This document shows, one piece after another, positions 21,931-33,439 of a stretch of 64,000 bases of DNA. Source of the DNA: Molanna angustata (Eukaryota; Arthropoda; Insecta; Trichoptera; Molannidae); NCBI GenBank assembly GCA_963576475.1, contig OY754970.1:36607447-36671446 (forward strand), in the 5' to 3' direction. Under the pieces are notes generated by a model. It was not told the origin of the DNA. It did not search any database and worked only from the letters and a program-made list of their open reading frames with translations. Within the stretch, counting starts at the first letter, position 1. Every line of letters begins with the position of its first letter. The translations under genes were made by a program, and so were the position numbers.

Positions 21931-22075
21931 GAGAATGATGGTGTTATCATTGAAAGAATTCAGGTTCCAGTTATAATAATAATAATTAAAAACTTTTATT
22001 GTCATAAACAAGGTGGCGGACTTATTGCCCGCAGACAATTTCTACCAGTCAACCACCATAGTAAATTCAATTAGT
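21931..22075. pseudogene. Penelope 3'-end remnant joined to a LINE 3' UTR remnant
   Basis: 21931-21964 (GAGAATGATGGTGTTATCAT, TGAAAGAATTCAGG) matches the Penelope 3' region at 44740-44774 (GAGGATGATGGCGTAACCAT, CGAAAGCGCTCAGG). From about 21975 a minus-strand LINE 3' end follows (GGTGGCGGACTTATTGCC, CAATTTCTACCAGTCAACC). It is related to those at 33.5, 49.5 and 50.7 kb. Two old insertions abut here. Confidence 0.55.
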
Positions 22076-22346
22076 TACAGGAATAATTAACAAGAGAGTA
22101 CAAATAAAAATTAATAAGAAATTAAAAATACGAAATAAATATAAAAACAAAATTAAAAATACACCAGGTGTTTATTGTATGGGGATAGGACAAGAGAAAG
22201 GATAGAGGGATGAAGGAAAAAGACGTGAATTTAGGGTTATATGGATAAATAGTGTGACTTCAGACGCTTATAATTATAAACTCATTTAAATTTTTCTGGG
22301 TCCTAAGATTTGCACCAAACACACCATATCTCCACATATATCTGGT

Positions 22347-22690
22347 TTACGCCAGCCTCGTGATCTCTTGGTAGCTGCTACAGCGCACATCGGACCATAT
22401 ATAGCTGTCTCTAGGGCAACATCTACTGCCCTCTGTCATTCCATCAGCGATAGTATCAAGCAGACCCGGATGCCTGATATTATGGCCTATCCATTGGGTA
22501 ACCCTCTTTAGGATATGTCTCGTTTCTCCGAATCTTTTAAGTACCACGTCCTTTGGAATGTGGTCTGACCAATGTATCCTAGCCATGCGCCTGTAGCATT
22601 ACACTTTGAAGGCAGCCAGACTTCCAGATTCTCTCCGGCTGACAGTTAACGTTTTGCTGCCACACAGCAGAACACTCTTTTGATGTGGAA
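22347..22690 (-). pseudogene. LINE C-terminus with nonsense mutation
   Basis: The minus strand reads SVLLCGSKTLTVSRRESGSL, then AAFKV-stop-CYRRMARIHW, then SDHIPKDVVLKRFGETRHIL, then KRVTQWIGHNIRHPGLLDTI. This is the usual 'A-F-E-M-W-C-Y-R-R-M-L-R-I-x-W-x-D' region of RTE-like LINEs, with W converted to a stop, continuing to a degenerate SYQEITRLA end. The insertion is 5'-truncated and dead. Confidence 0.75.
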
Positions 22691-23090
22691 AAATGTAATC
22701 ACATAATTGGATTTCATTCTTGTTTTATAATATTAAATTTATATTCTATTTATTTAAGTCTTTGTTACTCCTCAGATAATTTCATTTTCAGCAAATTCAC
22801 AAATCCTACACGACAGTCATATTTTTTTGAAAAAAAAAACTTTTGAGATAATTATAATTTTTGAGATAGCAGAATATTAATAATTAGCAGATACTTTCGT
22901 AATATTAATAGAATGTGCACAAAAACATGACGATAAGATATAATTTAAAATGACAGCAATGTCAACACTAATTGCTTTATCTTATCACAATGGTAGGTAC
23001 AAAATATATTTTTGCTACAAAATACTGTCAACGATGACTTCAGCGATTAACGCCCACCAAATTATCTAAAGTAATAAAGCAATCAAAATG
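22691..23090. other. Unassigned AT-rich sequence
   Basis: Nothing recognised. Confidence 0.35.
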
Positions 23091-23093
23091 TTA

Positions 23094-23132
<39 letters not shown>

Positions 23133-23150
23133 TGTGTGTGTGTTTGTCTC
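23091..23150. repeat. (GT)n microsatellite
   Basis: About 55 bp of GT repeat with two interruptions (GTATGTG). Likely length-polymorphic. Confidence 0.9.
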
Positions 23151-24035
23151 ACGCCTTCTGAAAAACCAAGAGCATCTAAAAATCTAATTTATGTGCGAAC
23201 GTGTACCTGTATACCTGATGCAGTGTCACGCTAAAAATAATGCGATAAAAATGCTGAATTTTAAAAATATTTCAATAATTATTTTTTTCATACAAAATTT
23301 TCCAAGTCGTATCTGTCAAAAAAGTGTACATTTTGCACGCATATATCTGTTAGTTTAAAAGTTAGAAGTACGTATTTACACGAAAAAAATTTACTTTCAA
23401 GTATAACTTAGCGTTTAAGTGAAAAACATGGTGAATATTTTGTATAATTATAATGTTTAACTTATTTTTAAAGTAAGCGTTTTGTACATAAATGCCGCCA
23501 TTTTAATATCTTTTCATACAATATTTCATTTTCCTACCGAATGAATATGTTCTTGAAAATAATAAACCTTTGAAATAAATATAAATATGAAATAATAAAA
23601 TGAAACACAAGACATTACAGCAAGTTTTAAGACGTATATTGTAAAAGTCTGTTAATTATTAGTAAAGATATGGGCATAATAAAATTGCATAATTTGTATA
23701 TAATATTTGATATTTCGGACAATTTTCATTTTTATGGCATCGAACAAACCAATGTAGGTACCTACATATTCAAAAAATGTATCCGAACCATTCGATATTA
23801 CTTACGTGTTCGAATCGTTTCCATGGCTACAGAAAGAATGTGATATTCAAATAAAATTTGTTAGGAATCGAATTTATTTAGAAGGTTGTTGTAGGTAGGT
23901 ACCTACCTAATACTATTTACTTACAAATCAACAATAATATACCTATACTGATTTCCTATAGGAAAATTATTTTATTTATTTATTTATCAACCGTTTGTCC
24001 GATTATAATGAAACTTTGGTGAATTGTCGAGCGTA
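23151..24035. other. Unassigned AT-rich sequence
   Basis: No gene seen. TAGGTACCTACATA (23756) and TAGGTAGGTACCTACCTA (23892) are self-complementary words of a kind abundant in lepidopteran DNA (general knowledge). Confidence 0.4.
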
Positions 24036-24665
24036 TGCCCAGGATGGTTTTTGGATTTAAACTTTTTTCTTATTCTTCTTCTTCTTCGTGTATTTGGTCG
24101 TTTTACCTATGAAGGGGGAGTATCCTGGGAAAAGAAGGTCCGACTGTCCCTCCATCTCTTCACAGGTCTTCCAGGACGGGTTCTGCATATAAACTTTTTT
24201 CTTCTTTTTCTTCAACGTGTACTTGGTCATCTTACCTATGAAGATGAACTATCCTGGGAGATGAAGGTCCAATTTTCCTTCCATCTCTTCGCAGGTTTCT
24301 GGATTTAAACTTTTTTCTTCTTCTTCTTCATCGTCTATTTGGTCATTTTACCTTTGAAGGTGGACTAACCTGGGAGAAGAATGTCCAATTTTCCTTCCAT
24401 CTCTTCGCAGGTATCTGGATTTAAACTTATTTCTTCTTCTTCTTCTTCATCGTGTATTTTTGGTCATTTTACCTATGAAGTTGGAGAATCCTGGGAGAAG
24501 AAGGTCCAACTGTCCTTCCATCTCTTCGCAGGTATCTGGGTTTAAACTTTTTTCTTCTTCTTCGTGTATTTAGTCATTTTACCTATTAAGTAGAGCATCC
24601 TGGGAAAAGAATGTTCTTTCATCTCTTCGCGGTTCTTCCAGGATGGTTTCTGGATTTAAACTTTT
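24036..24665. repeat. Minisatellite array 1, five ~115-125 bp units
   Basis: Units begin at about 24052, 24186, 24304, 24418 and 24540, with a partial unit at 24654. Each reads TGGATTTAAACTTTTTTCTT, a CTT-run, TGTATTTGGTCATTTTACCT, a TATCCTGGGAGAAGAAGGTC-type segment and CCTTCCATCTCTTCGCAGG. The units differ at about 10% or more of positions by eye. An open frame through the first units is a by-product of the repeat. Confidence 0.85.
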
Positions 24666-24666
24666 C

Positions 24667-24842
24667 TTAACCGACTGATGGGACGGGATGTAATGAAGGG
24701 AAGGGATGCACTAAAGGGCCTGAAGGGACGGGAGGTATAAAACTGCCTGAAGGGACGGAAGGTAGTGAAGGGTCTGATGGGAAGGGACGTAATGAGGGAT
24801 TAAAGGGACGGGAGGTACTGAAGGGCCTGAAGCGGCGGGTCC
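24667..24842. repeat. Minisatellite array 2, ~27 bp purine-rich units
   Basis: About six imperfect copies of CTGAAGGGACGGGAGGTA plus a short variable segment. One strand is strongly purine-rich (G and A). It lies directly between arrays 1 and 3. Confidence 0.75.
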
Positions 24843-25345
24843 TGGAGTCTAATTCTGTTTCTTCTTAATTTTATGTAGACCTTTAGGGCAGTTTTTATAC
24901 AAACTATTTCCTATTGTCTAATTCATCTTCTTCTTCTTTTATGTATACATTTGGGTCATTTTTTTATAAAAATTATTTCCTTTAGTCTAATTATTATTCT
25001 TCTTCATTTAAGTACGTAGACTTTTGGGAGAGTTTTAATACAAACTATTTCCAATAGTCTTATTCATTTTCTTTTATGTAGACCTTTTGGTCAGTATTTA
25101 TACAAACTATTTCCAATAGTCTAAATATTCTTCTTCTTCTTTTTTGTAGACCTTTGGGTGAGCTTTTATACAATCTATTTCCAATAGTCTAATTCTTCTA
25201 TTAGGTATATGTATTATTACTTATTTTATGTAGACCATTGGAATAGTTTTTTATACAAACTATTTCTTATAGTCTTATACTTATTTTTCTCTTTTTTATT
25301 TAGTCTTTTGGGTTAGTTTTAAGTCTAATAGTCTATTGTGCAGAA
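24843..25345. repeat. Minisatellite array 3, ~70-85 bp units
   Basis: About seven diverged units, each with a TTCTTCTTCTT run, TTATGTAGACCTTTGGG and TTTTATACAAACTATTTCCA plus ATAGTCTAAT. The CTT-rich part is shared in style with array 1. Confidence 0.8.
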
Positions 25346-26060
25346 ATATTATTAACGATATGCACACTTGATGAAAATACATATGAAATGAATGGGATAT
25401 GGGATGTGACGATATAACCTGCACTAGAATCTTTTCAATACTTTTGTTTAATTAAATTTAAACCATTTATATCATCCTATTTTGAATAATTTTCAACACC
25501 TAATATTTAAAGAATGGGGGTTGTGGCCATTACTGAACTCTTCACAACATTTATATTCAAATTAAAAACTATTTACTATAGTTCAAGTCTTCTTCTTCTT
25601 CGTTAATGAAGACTTTCAGTCAAATTGAGCAAAAATATAATGCACACTTGATGAAAAAATATAAAAACGAATGGGATGTGACCAATACTAAATCTTTTCA
25701 GTACCTACGTTTGTTTAATCAAATTTTAACCACATCCCAACATCCAAAATTACTAAATTTTCAATAGGTACACAGTACAATTTGTTTTCGATGATAATAT
25801 TTAAAAATGGGGGTTGTGGCCAAACCAATCTCTTTACAACGTTGATAAACAGTCATATTTAAAACCATTACGCATAGTCCATGCGAGCAGAAATTGTATA
25901 AATATTATACTTCATTCACACTTTATAGCAATATATAAAAAAGAATGGGTTGTGGCCATCACTTGAACATTTTACAATACTTAAACTCAATCAAATTTCA
26001 AACCACTTTTCATAGTCTGATATTGCAAAATAATTGGGTGACAATATTATAAAAACGATT
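25346..26060. repeat. Diverged higher-order continuation of the array
   Basis: Three or four loose units of about 200-250 bp contain ATGCACACTTGATGAAAA, AATGGGGGTTGTGGCCA and then CTCTTTACAA..., plus CATAGTC echoes of array 3. The phrase GGGTTGTGGCC also lies next to the repeat G copies (7720, 19690), suggesting the array grew from an older interspersed repeat (inference). Confidence 0.55.
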
Positions 26061-26206
26061 GCTTTTTCTTTCACAATTTTACATTCTTGGCCAACGGCGG
26101 GACATAAAAGCTAGTAGTAAATAAATCAAAAAAATTGATTTAATTGATTTAATGCATAGAAATAATAGAATAAATAGAAATTTTCAATATAGTAATTCTA
26201 CTAGGT

Positions 26207-26295
26207 ATTCTTCTTCTTCTTCTTTCTCAGCCATCTCTCCACTGCTGGATGTAGGCCTCTTCTAATAGCTTCCACTCGTCTTTTTTCTGGGCTAC
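26207..26295 (-). pseudogene. LINE 3' end remnant with GAA tail
   Basis: The minus strand reads VAQKKDEWKLLEEAYIQQWR, then DG-stop, followed by an AGAAAGAAGAAGAAGAA tail. The pattern 'W-x-x-L-x-E-A-Y-x-Q-Q-W' is a very common last segment of insect endonuclease/RT LINEs. Only 22 codons remain. Confidence 0.65.
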
Positions 26296-26322
26296 TATTT
26301 GCTACTACATATTTATTTATAG

Positions 26323-26943
26323 TGTGGCAGACCACATCTCGAAATTTCTTTCGAGCGCGCGCCTAGCGACGGCAAGTACATTTGTTTATCGCTAGGCCGA
26401 GTTCATCGCCCGCAACGTCAAACAAGTGACAATACTCCTCAACTGGGTATGACACTTCAAATAAATAAGTCTAGAAAGTTCGAGGACATTGAACTTGCTA
26501 CCCCCAGCGCAGCACTATTTAAGGGAGTCTACACCTGTACACTTCGTCACTTCATTTCCGTATTTCCGTCACTTCGATTCGTCACATCACGCCGCCGTTC
26601 TCGACCACGCCGTCTCGCCGACACTTCATCTTCTCGACCACCGGTCATCTCTCGACCCCGCGAGCACGATGGTACTTCACCATGCGAAGATTCGGACACT
26701 TCGAACACACCCGCTAACTCGCTCGTTATACCTACTCATCGTGAGAAAGTTCCGTTGTAAGTTATTTCATCAATTGTAAATTTACCCTTAAGCAAACTAT
26801 TAATAGTGATCAATATACTCATTGTTACTTTTGACCATTCTTTCTTGTTCTCTCTAAACCACTGTTCTTGTGTTCTTATTTCAAATCATATCCACTAGGG
26901 ATATAGTAAACTCTCTTTACTGGTAACCCCTCTGGTTACCACA
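26323..26943 (+). mobile_element. Possible solo LTR
   Basis: A GC-richer 620 bp block begins TGTGGCAGACC and ends GGTTACCACA, giving TG...CA ends. It includes a TATA-like CTATTTAAGGGAGTC at 26515, then a CACTTCGTCACTTC-type repeated segment and a pyrimidine-rich second half. No gag or pol lies nearby, and I see no clear target duplication. The sequence just past it (to 27025) repeats TGGTAACC(C/A)xTCTGGTTACCA three times. A retrotransposon LTR is the best guess. A host promoter/exon is the alternative. Confidence 0.4.
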
Positions 26944-27029
26944 TATATTTAATAGTAACCACTCTGGTCACTAACTACTGTTGATTGGTAACCCATCTGG
27001 TTACCAATCAGCTTTAATAGCAAAAATAG

Positions 27030-27427
27030 GATTTTTGGACTGTGAAAACAAAAACTAAAAATGCACTTAATTGTATAAAATAATTTCCTAATTTAATTTA
27101 AAAGCATGTTTATTTAACATCTAAGGCAACACATATGACTTATAAAAACAAAGGTTGCAAAATTTTTAGTATTTATCTGCAAGATACATGTTTTCGAGAT
27201 AATGGCTGTCAAAGTTTTTTGGCAATGTTAATAATTTCCATAACTCCTTTATTGGTTTAAAGATTATCATTATTTTTACTCTCCACACTATGGTACAGTG
27301 GATAGTCATGATTTCACATTTTTTAAGCGTATATTTTTTCATCAATTTCTCAACGGGTATCATGTAGAGAGTGCACACTATGAGCTTCGTCGTGATGTGT
27401 TTGTATGTATGGCGTACGGATTATCCT
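27030..27427. other. Unassigned AT-rich sequence
   Basis: No gene. Bases 27340-27430 (ATCATGTAGAGAGTGCACAC) resemble 28120-28210 (ATCATGTAGAAAGTGCATAT), so an old repeat covers part of it. Confidence 0.4.
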
Positions 27428-27711
27428 TTTTGTGTCTTCTCTACTGTCCACTTTAAGTCCGATTGACTTCACATTTACATCATATGTGTATAGTGCATAG
27501 ACCTATGGCTGATTAGTTTTCTATTGACAACGTTTCATTTCTTCTCTATGATTTCATCATTTACGTTGTTTTTTTTGTGTCCTCTCTACAGCCCGAACTA
27601 TAAGTCCGATTGACTTCATATTGATATCATATATGTAAATTCCATTTACTTAGAGCTGATAAGTTTTCCATACATATCTGTTAATTTCTTTTCTATGATT
27701 TCATCTGACCA
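27428..27711. repeat. Tandem duplication of ~142 bp
   Basis: Two adjacent units share TTTTGTGTC(T/C)TCTCTAC, TAAGTCCGATTGACTTCA and TTCTATGATTTCATC at equivalent positions. They are roughly 75-80% similar by eye. No coding capacity. Confidence 0.7.
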
Positions 27712-28004
27712 AATTTTCAAAATGCTCTCACGATCTGGAAAATCTAGATATTTTTGTATTGTTTAATATTTTGCTATAATAAAAATACACTCATCAAAAA
27801 TGCATTCAAGGATTGTCAAAATTTAAAGAAAAAATCTATGGTCTGCCATATCAATGTGAAATAAATTTCATATTTGTACGAAAAATGTATTTAACACAAG
27901 TAAAATAGCTTCTGTAAAGGAAAATTGAGTGATCAATATTATATTGATATTGTTTGTGTCACTATAGACAAGTGTATTTTATACTCTCCACTTCTATCTT
28001 CTAC

Positions 28005-28100
28005 AATGGGGAGGCAGTGAGAACCGAACACCGCATTCTTCTATCTTGACCCATATTCATGGCATTATCAACATTGATACACTGCCTCATACATTCTCAT
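28005..28100 (-). pseudogene. LINE 3' remnant related to 31540-31630
   Basis: GGCAGTGAGAACCGAACACC, then a cytosine-rich segment and ACACTGCCTCATACATTCTC resemble GGCAGAGAGAACCGAACGCC and the sequence after it near 31532-31625. It is probably the 3' end of the same LINE family. Weak. Confidence 0.35.
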
Positions 28101-28424
28101 CTTGCTAGTAATGCAATTTTACTGTTATCATGTAGAAAGTGCATATTATGAATTACGTGACAATGTTTTTGTGTGTATGGTGTATTGTGAAAACTTTTGT
28201 CTTCTGGGATTCTTATATTCGTTTAAGAATCTAATAGAAATTTACTTCGTTAAAATGCGTGTTTGCCGAATGACAAGCGGAAAGCCTTTTTTTTAGGGTA
28301 GCCTACTTACAGGCGTGAATATTATTAATACACAGTAAGTGGGGACAGTAGCGGATTATTTTTGACAGCGGTATTCGAAGCGGTGAAGAATTCGTATATA
28401 ATATATAATTTGGATGATTTATAT

Positions 28425-28490
28425 AGCGCCGTTTTCGTGAATATCTCACCTCAAGGCGGCTGAATCCAAGAAAAGCCTCTTGATCGCCGA
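28425..28490 (-). pseudogene. CR1-type LINE 3' UTR remnant
   Basis: The minus strand reads CGCCTTGAGGTGAGATATTC, then AAACGGCGCTATATAAATCA. This matches the 3' UTR following the CR1-type LINE at 17205-17262. Only the terminal stretch remains. Confidence 0.6.
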
Positions 28491-29284
28491 TGGCTATTGG
28501 CTTAGCGCATTACTTCTTTCGACGATACACAAAGGCACCCACAATCCATCGAATGCAGTGTATTTTGAAATTATAAGTTTATTATTCAATTAAAGGGCGC
28601 AAACACCTATACAATATTATGTAGGTAATCCCGGTTTATTTTAATATGGTAAGCAAACGGCAGCGTGACATTTTGTGGCCCACGCACAGACGGACAGACA
28701 CGGTCCCACAAATATGATTATAGGTATATTCAAGTGATGTTTAACAAGCTGCGAAATGGAGTTGAATGTGCGTTTTTACGACGACGACCCATTAAAATGA
28801 TTCAGTTCGCTACGAAGTAAAGATAATTTAGGTTAATGCATTTTTCTTGATTACCATGACGTCATATTATGTGAGTTTTTCGTATTATTTTTTGACATTT
28901 CACTATTATATGAAATAAAATATAATAAATTACACGTGATCAACTAAGTAAAATGAGTGCGTTGTGTCCAACACTAGACTCTCCATAACATACTTAGTGG
29001 ACACTTTTTTTTTTTTTTGAAACGTTGACAGTCTCCAAATGAATTTTTATTTGGTACATTTATATTGTTTACATTCTTTAAACAAACTATATGAAATTCA
29101 ATTTTCCAGAACGTGAGGGCATTATGAAAACTAGGAGAGATAAAAAGAAATAGATATCAAAAAAATATCGCATGAAATGAAATAGGAATTTACGGAAGAC
29201 GCTAAATATTTTCACAGATTATCACTTTTTATTTATTTATTTACTCTCGGATAGCTAACAGAAAATAGGTCAAATATAAAATAT
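28491..29284. other. Unassigned sequence
   Basis: No gene. GAGTGCGTTGTGTCCAACAC at 28957-28976 resembles the phrase beside the repeat G copies, and a T-run lies at 29005-29017. A TTATTTATTTATTT run at about 29229-29242 may be a LINE tail. Confidence 0.35.
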
Positions 29285-29431
29285 ATGTACCAAATAACAA
29301 ACAAGTTGCCACATTCTGGAGACAGATCCAGACTGAGAATACAATAAAGAACTGTGTCTCCTTTGAGAATCGAGCCCAAAACCTTTCACTCGGGAGTCAG
29401 ATATCGAACCATCTGAGCCACGAAGTCCGAC
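29285..29431 (-). mobile_element. tRNA-derived SINE, family 2
   Basis: On the minus strand: GTCGGACTTCGTGGCTCAGA, then a degenerate B-box GGGCTCGATTCTC, GGAGACACAG, GTCTGGATCTGT-like and CCAGAATGTGGCAACTTGTT. It is the same family as 34245-34449 (-) and 51192-51435 (+), but more diverged. Confidence 0.75.
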
Positions 29432-30374
29432 ATAATAACTATGTTTCAAGAAATTTATATAAAAAAATATATGTACGTCTGTACGTAAAAATTATGAAAT
29501 CATTGCCTAATCTCCACCATTCCATAGCAGTGAAAAATCTTTTTATAATTAAACTTATAATTTAATAATGATTTTTTAGAGGTTATCAATTTATGTTATT
29601 TGTTTTGCAGAAATTCTTGAATGTTTTATAACCACTTGACAATTATAGTTTTTCTCAGCACACAATTATAAAATAATGTTTATTTTGAGAATTTATTATT
29701 TCATAGGAATTAGATATTATCTAAAAAACTACTCAAACGTTGGAAAATTTTATCCGATAGGTATTAAATATAATTATTTACTCTCTCTACTTAAAAAAAA
29801 CATGTTTTATAAATAAATATTCTTTTAAAACTGATTGTATAAAACTTGTGAATTTTCAGGTATACCTAGTTGATTTTTTTTAATGTATTTGCTATCTAGC
29901 ATGTGCGACCTTTTTTGCGTCCCTCAAATGTCCTTCATGTCTCTGTTTTTGATAATTTTATATTGGAATAAAGTATTATTTTATTTATGAAAGATAAAAT
30001 ATAATATCACAAATAAAACGAATGTGTTTCGGCAAATTAATTACTCTTCGGTGCACAATTTCGTCTACCCTCTCTTCGTATGCAATATCAATACTATGGT
30101 TTGAACCACAGTTACAATGTGGTCTAAACCATGGTCCACATTGTAACTATGTGACCTTTCCGCAGATTCGATGGAGTGATGGAGGATATTATACTGTGTG
30201 TGAGGGCGTGTGCGTGCGCGTGTACGTACGTGCTAAACAAAATAAAAATTACACAACTTAAACAATAGTTCCACAAGTTAAACATTAACAACAAAATTAA
30301 AATATAACAGCAATAAGATATATTAATTAAAAAAATAAATATTTTCTATGTTTTTGAACGATATCAATAAAAAG
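29432..30374. other. Unassigned AT-rich sequence
   Basis: No supported gene. A 79-codon open frame at 30022-30261 includes a palindromic stretch (AACCACAGTTACAATGTGG ... CCACATTGTAACTATGTG) and has no conserved domain. Confidence 0.35.
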
Positions 30375-30498
30375 TTCATTCATTCATACCATCAAGGCAT
30401 ATCTCGTACTATGAGGTAACTAGCGGCAAATGTGCGGGTGTGCATTACCTAAAAGCAATCACGTCCCATGCATGTATATACCCACACACCGATCTCCT
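30375..30498 (+). repeat. Dispersed repeat C
   Basis: It reads CATTCATACCATCAAGGCAT, then ATCTCGTACTATGAGGTAAC, TAGCGGCAAATGTGCGGGTG, ATCACGTCCCATGCATGTAT and ACCCACACACC. It is co-linear with the other copies. Confidence 0.65.
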
Positions 30499-31639
30499 TA
30501 AAATTCAATTGGCGAAAAAATCTAATATTTATAAGGTTTGGATACAATATTCAGAGTTTCTACGTTTTATTTTACAGATTTTTTACTAAACACACTTTTG
30601 AAAATCTAGTCAAATATTTCTGGAGCAACCAACATAACACAAAAATCTATATTTATTTTGGCCTAAGGCTTTCTGGAAAGACAACTATTATATATAGTTT
30701 ATTTAAATTTAATTAAATCATTGAAATTAATTCAATGTATTTATTTGATTTCAGTACCTTTTTTCAAAAAAATGTTGGCAAAGCAAATTCACAGCCATAA
30801 GGCATCATTTTTTATAAATTCACAGAACAAAAATCACGTTTTTATCATTATAACAATGAAGTTGTAAAAAATCTTAAAGCCATTTCCATTTCAAAACTAA
30901 AATTACGATTTAATTTCGAATATACACAGTTAACGTTTTTTTTATTTTCTTCATAGAATTTTTATTCCCAATTTTTTATTCCATTTTCATTCCCACATAT
31001 TGCTTCTCAACTAATAACAAATGCTGGCCATACAAGTAACGGTATAACAAACTATGTTTATCTGTTTCCATCACTTGTACAAGCAAACCGCAAAGTGTTA
31101 ATTATAAATAAATATGTACAGTTATACATATATTATTATTATTTTATTTATAAGCAGGCAGCCAAGGCTGGTGTGCCTATATCCCCTGTCGAATTTTCAT
31201 TATTTGGTTGTAACTATTTTGCTGTGTCTAAAAAAGAGTCCAGTCATATTCTTGAAAATATTAACATGTTGAGGCAGTTTATTCCAAGTATTCGCTTTTC
31301 AAGGATTTGTCGAGAACCTACTTTTCACAAATTTTAATCTATGACCACGCAAATTAGTGTTATGACTATATTGTTCAACTTATAGGTTTTCCTGCCCAGG
31401 GAAACCTGTCAGATACACCATTTTATGTTGCCTCAGTGAGAAGATCTGGTCAGTGATTGATTTTGCGGAACCCTGTTTGGTATTTCCCAACTATACCATA
31501 CCATAGCATTACGCCATTTTCCTGTTAGGACCAGGCAGAGAGAACCGAACGCCATACTCCTCTCTCTTAACATACATTTCTCTTTTTATTCACATCCATG
31601 CATCGTCTGATACACGCTCCTCTATTATTGTTCTTACTT
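30499..31639. other. Unassigned sequence
   Basis: Open frames at 30468-30716 and 31095-31337 show no domain. The stretch from about 31500 (GGCAGAGAGAACCGAACGCC) is probably the 3' UTR of the minus-strand LINE at 31640-32240. Confidence 0.35.
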
Positions 31640-32240
31640 CTAACGACTCCATCTTTCAAAATATCATTTCTTGGCTATCCCTTTCTTGGGCAGCCTCTGC
31701 TATTCATTCCATCTCATATTTTTTTTTGGTCAGACGATCATCGTTCATTCTTTCAATAAGTCCAAACAACCTCAAGGCATTCACTTTCATTTTACTTATA
31801 ATATTCCTCTATATCTTGCATTATCTCTTTATTTCTTCGTTTTTCATTTTGTCTTATATCGTTATATTGCATACTCTTTTTCGTGATTTAATTTCTACAG
31901 CATTTATTCTTTCATGCGTATTTTACCAGGTCCATTTTTCACTGGAAAACGTCATAGTAGGCACTACAATTGCATTATGTATAACAATTTTGACTACCTT
32001 TGAGATGCTTGCATTGGACATTGCCTACTGGTCTATTACTTGCGATACCTTTTCTTTCAATGTCTTTATCAGGTTTTGCATTCCGTTCAAACATACTCCC
32101 CAAGTATAAATATTCCTCTACTTTTTACCAATTCTATTATACCATCTATGTGGCTGTGATAACATTTTCCTGGCCCACCTCTTCGACCCAATTATTTCAT
32201 TTGAATACTTCAGTAATCTACCGCAAAGTATGATTGACAA
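31640..32240 (-). pseudogene. LINE reverse-transcriptase C-terminus, degenerate
   Basis: The minus strand reads IVIHNAIVVPTMTFSSEKWT, then W-stop-NTHERINAVEIKSRKRVC, then NITI-stop-DKMKNEEIKR, then SKMKVNALRLFGLIERMNDD and RLT. It matches the 'P-x-x-x-Y-G-x-E-x-W-x-x, x-A-x-E-M-x-x-L-R-R, D-x-x-x-N-E-x-I, L-R-x-F-G-H-x-x-R-M' end region of insect LINE RTs with several stops. Longer plus-strand frames here are shadows. Confidence 0.7.
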
Positions 32241-32339
32241 GATCTTATATGCAGTGATCAGTATGGTGATACTCCTGGAATTGGAGCAGTTCTTCGAAAT
32301 CAGATCTCCTTTCTTGTGCAGTGGAAAGATTATGTATTA

Positions 32340-32484
32340 ATTTAAAACACACATATGAATTTACCACCTTTATGAGGCATGTTAATCGTCTCACAAATCC
32401 AGTCAGTTTGCATACACCGGGATTTGTAATCGGGAAATTTGGATCAGAAGTCAGTTACATTAACTGTGCTACGAAGACCAACAT
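32340..32484 (-). mobile_element. tRNA-derived SINE, family 2, heavily decayed
   Basis: Reading minus, the order is GTCTTCGTAGCACAGTTAAT, then an A/B-box region without intact B-box, TACACCG...ATTCATATGTGTGTTTT-like. GGATTTGTGAGACGATTAAC and a TGCCTCAT...GGTGG segment correspond to the body of the intact copy at 34245-34449. The homology is co-linear but weak. Confidence 0.5.
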
Positions 32485-33439
32485 GTGAATAAAAGTTTTC
32501 GTATAATCTACAAGGACTCATATTAAAGAGCGTTAAAAAATTTCATAACATAACTTATAGGTAATACGATATTCAATATGTTTCTCATCTTTTAGCTTGC
32601 AATGAAAAATATTACATTTCAGAAAACCATTTTTAGTAGATAATTTAGCGTTTCCATTGAAAATATATATCCTCTGACTATGTCACTTATCATAAAAGTT
32701 TAATGAAAGTCCATAAAAACTCTTTACTGTATTAATAAACCCGATATTCCTGTACTGTGTTTGTGAGTTATAAAACACGGAAAAATAATACTAAAACTTC
32801 TGAATGTGTAATCATAGTTGAGTATTTGACAGTAAAATTTCAGAGATTTGTAGTTTTAAAATATCTTTATTGTCGGTATATAAGTGTACTATAAACAACA
32901 TTTTTGATAATACCAGCAAACTCATTTGGAGGAATAAAGATAAATGAAAGTGGACCAACTTTAAACAGTTTTTAACACCACCAAGTTTTTGATATTCTGG
33001 AATGCATTTTTATGACGTAGAAAAATGGTTGTTGTGAAGAAACAAAATATTCTTACAGATTTATGATATTCTATACAATAATAATAAAAATAATAATTTC
33101 AATAAGGAAATGACAAAGTATAATATGAAACTGCATTTTTTAACATTACACTGTAAATTAGTTATAATGTTTTCAAATTCTTTTTTCATACTCTCTAAAA
33201 GCGACGAACCTTATTTGATCAATCATTGTTTTATAAAACAATGAACAAAAATACTGATTCTCCTGATATTATGAAATTAGTTGCATTACGTACCTGAATT
33301 GTATCATGCTCTATGGTGTATAGAGCAAACTGTGGAAAATTCTCTATTCAAACCGCGTATATGTATAAATACAATGAACATTTTAATAATGTTGATATAA
33401 TCCAATTTGGTTATAACAAATGTCGATTCCTTTAAACCC
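32485..33439. other. Unassigned AT-rich sequence
   Basis: No gene or repeat recognised. Confidence 0.35.

Noticed and set aside
24024..24308. 94-codon frame at the start of the minisatellite
   Set aside because: It spans parts of two repeat units and is not kept open in the later units.
26449..26779. Overlapping frames of 96-103 codons in the GC-rich block
   Set aside because: The composition (CG-rich, few stops) explains them. Two frames are open simultaneously and neither has a domain.
31726..32109. 127-codon plus-strand frame with hydrophobic segments
   Set aside because: The minus strand encodes a recognisable, broken LINE RT C-terminus over the same bases. The plus frame is its shadow.
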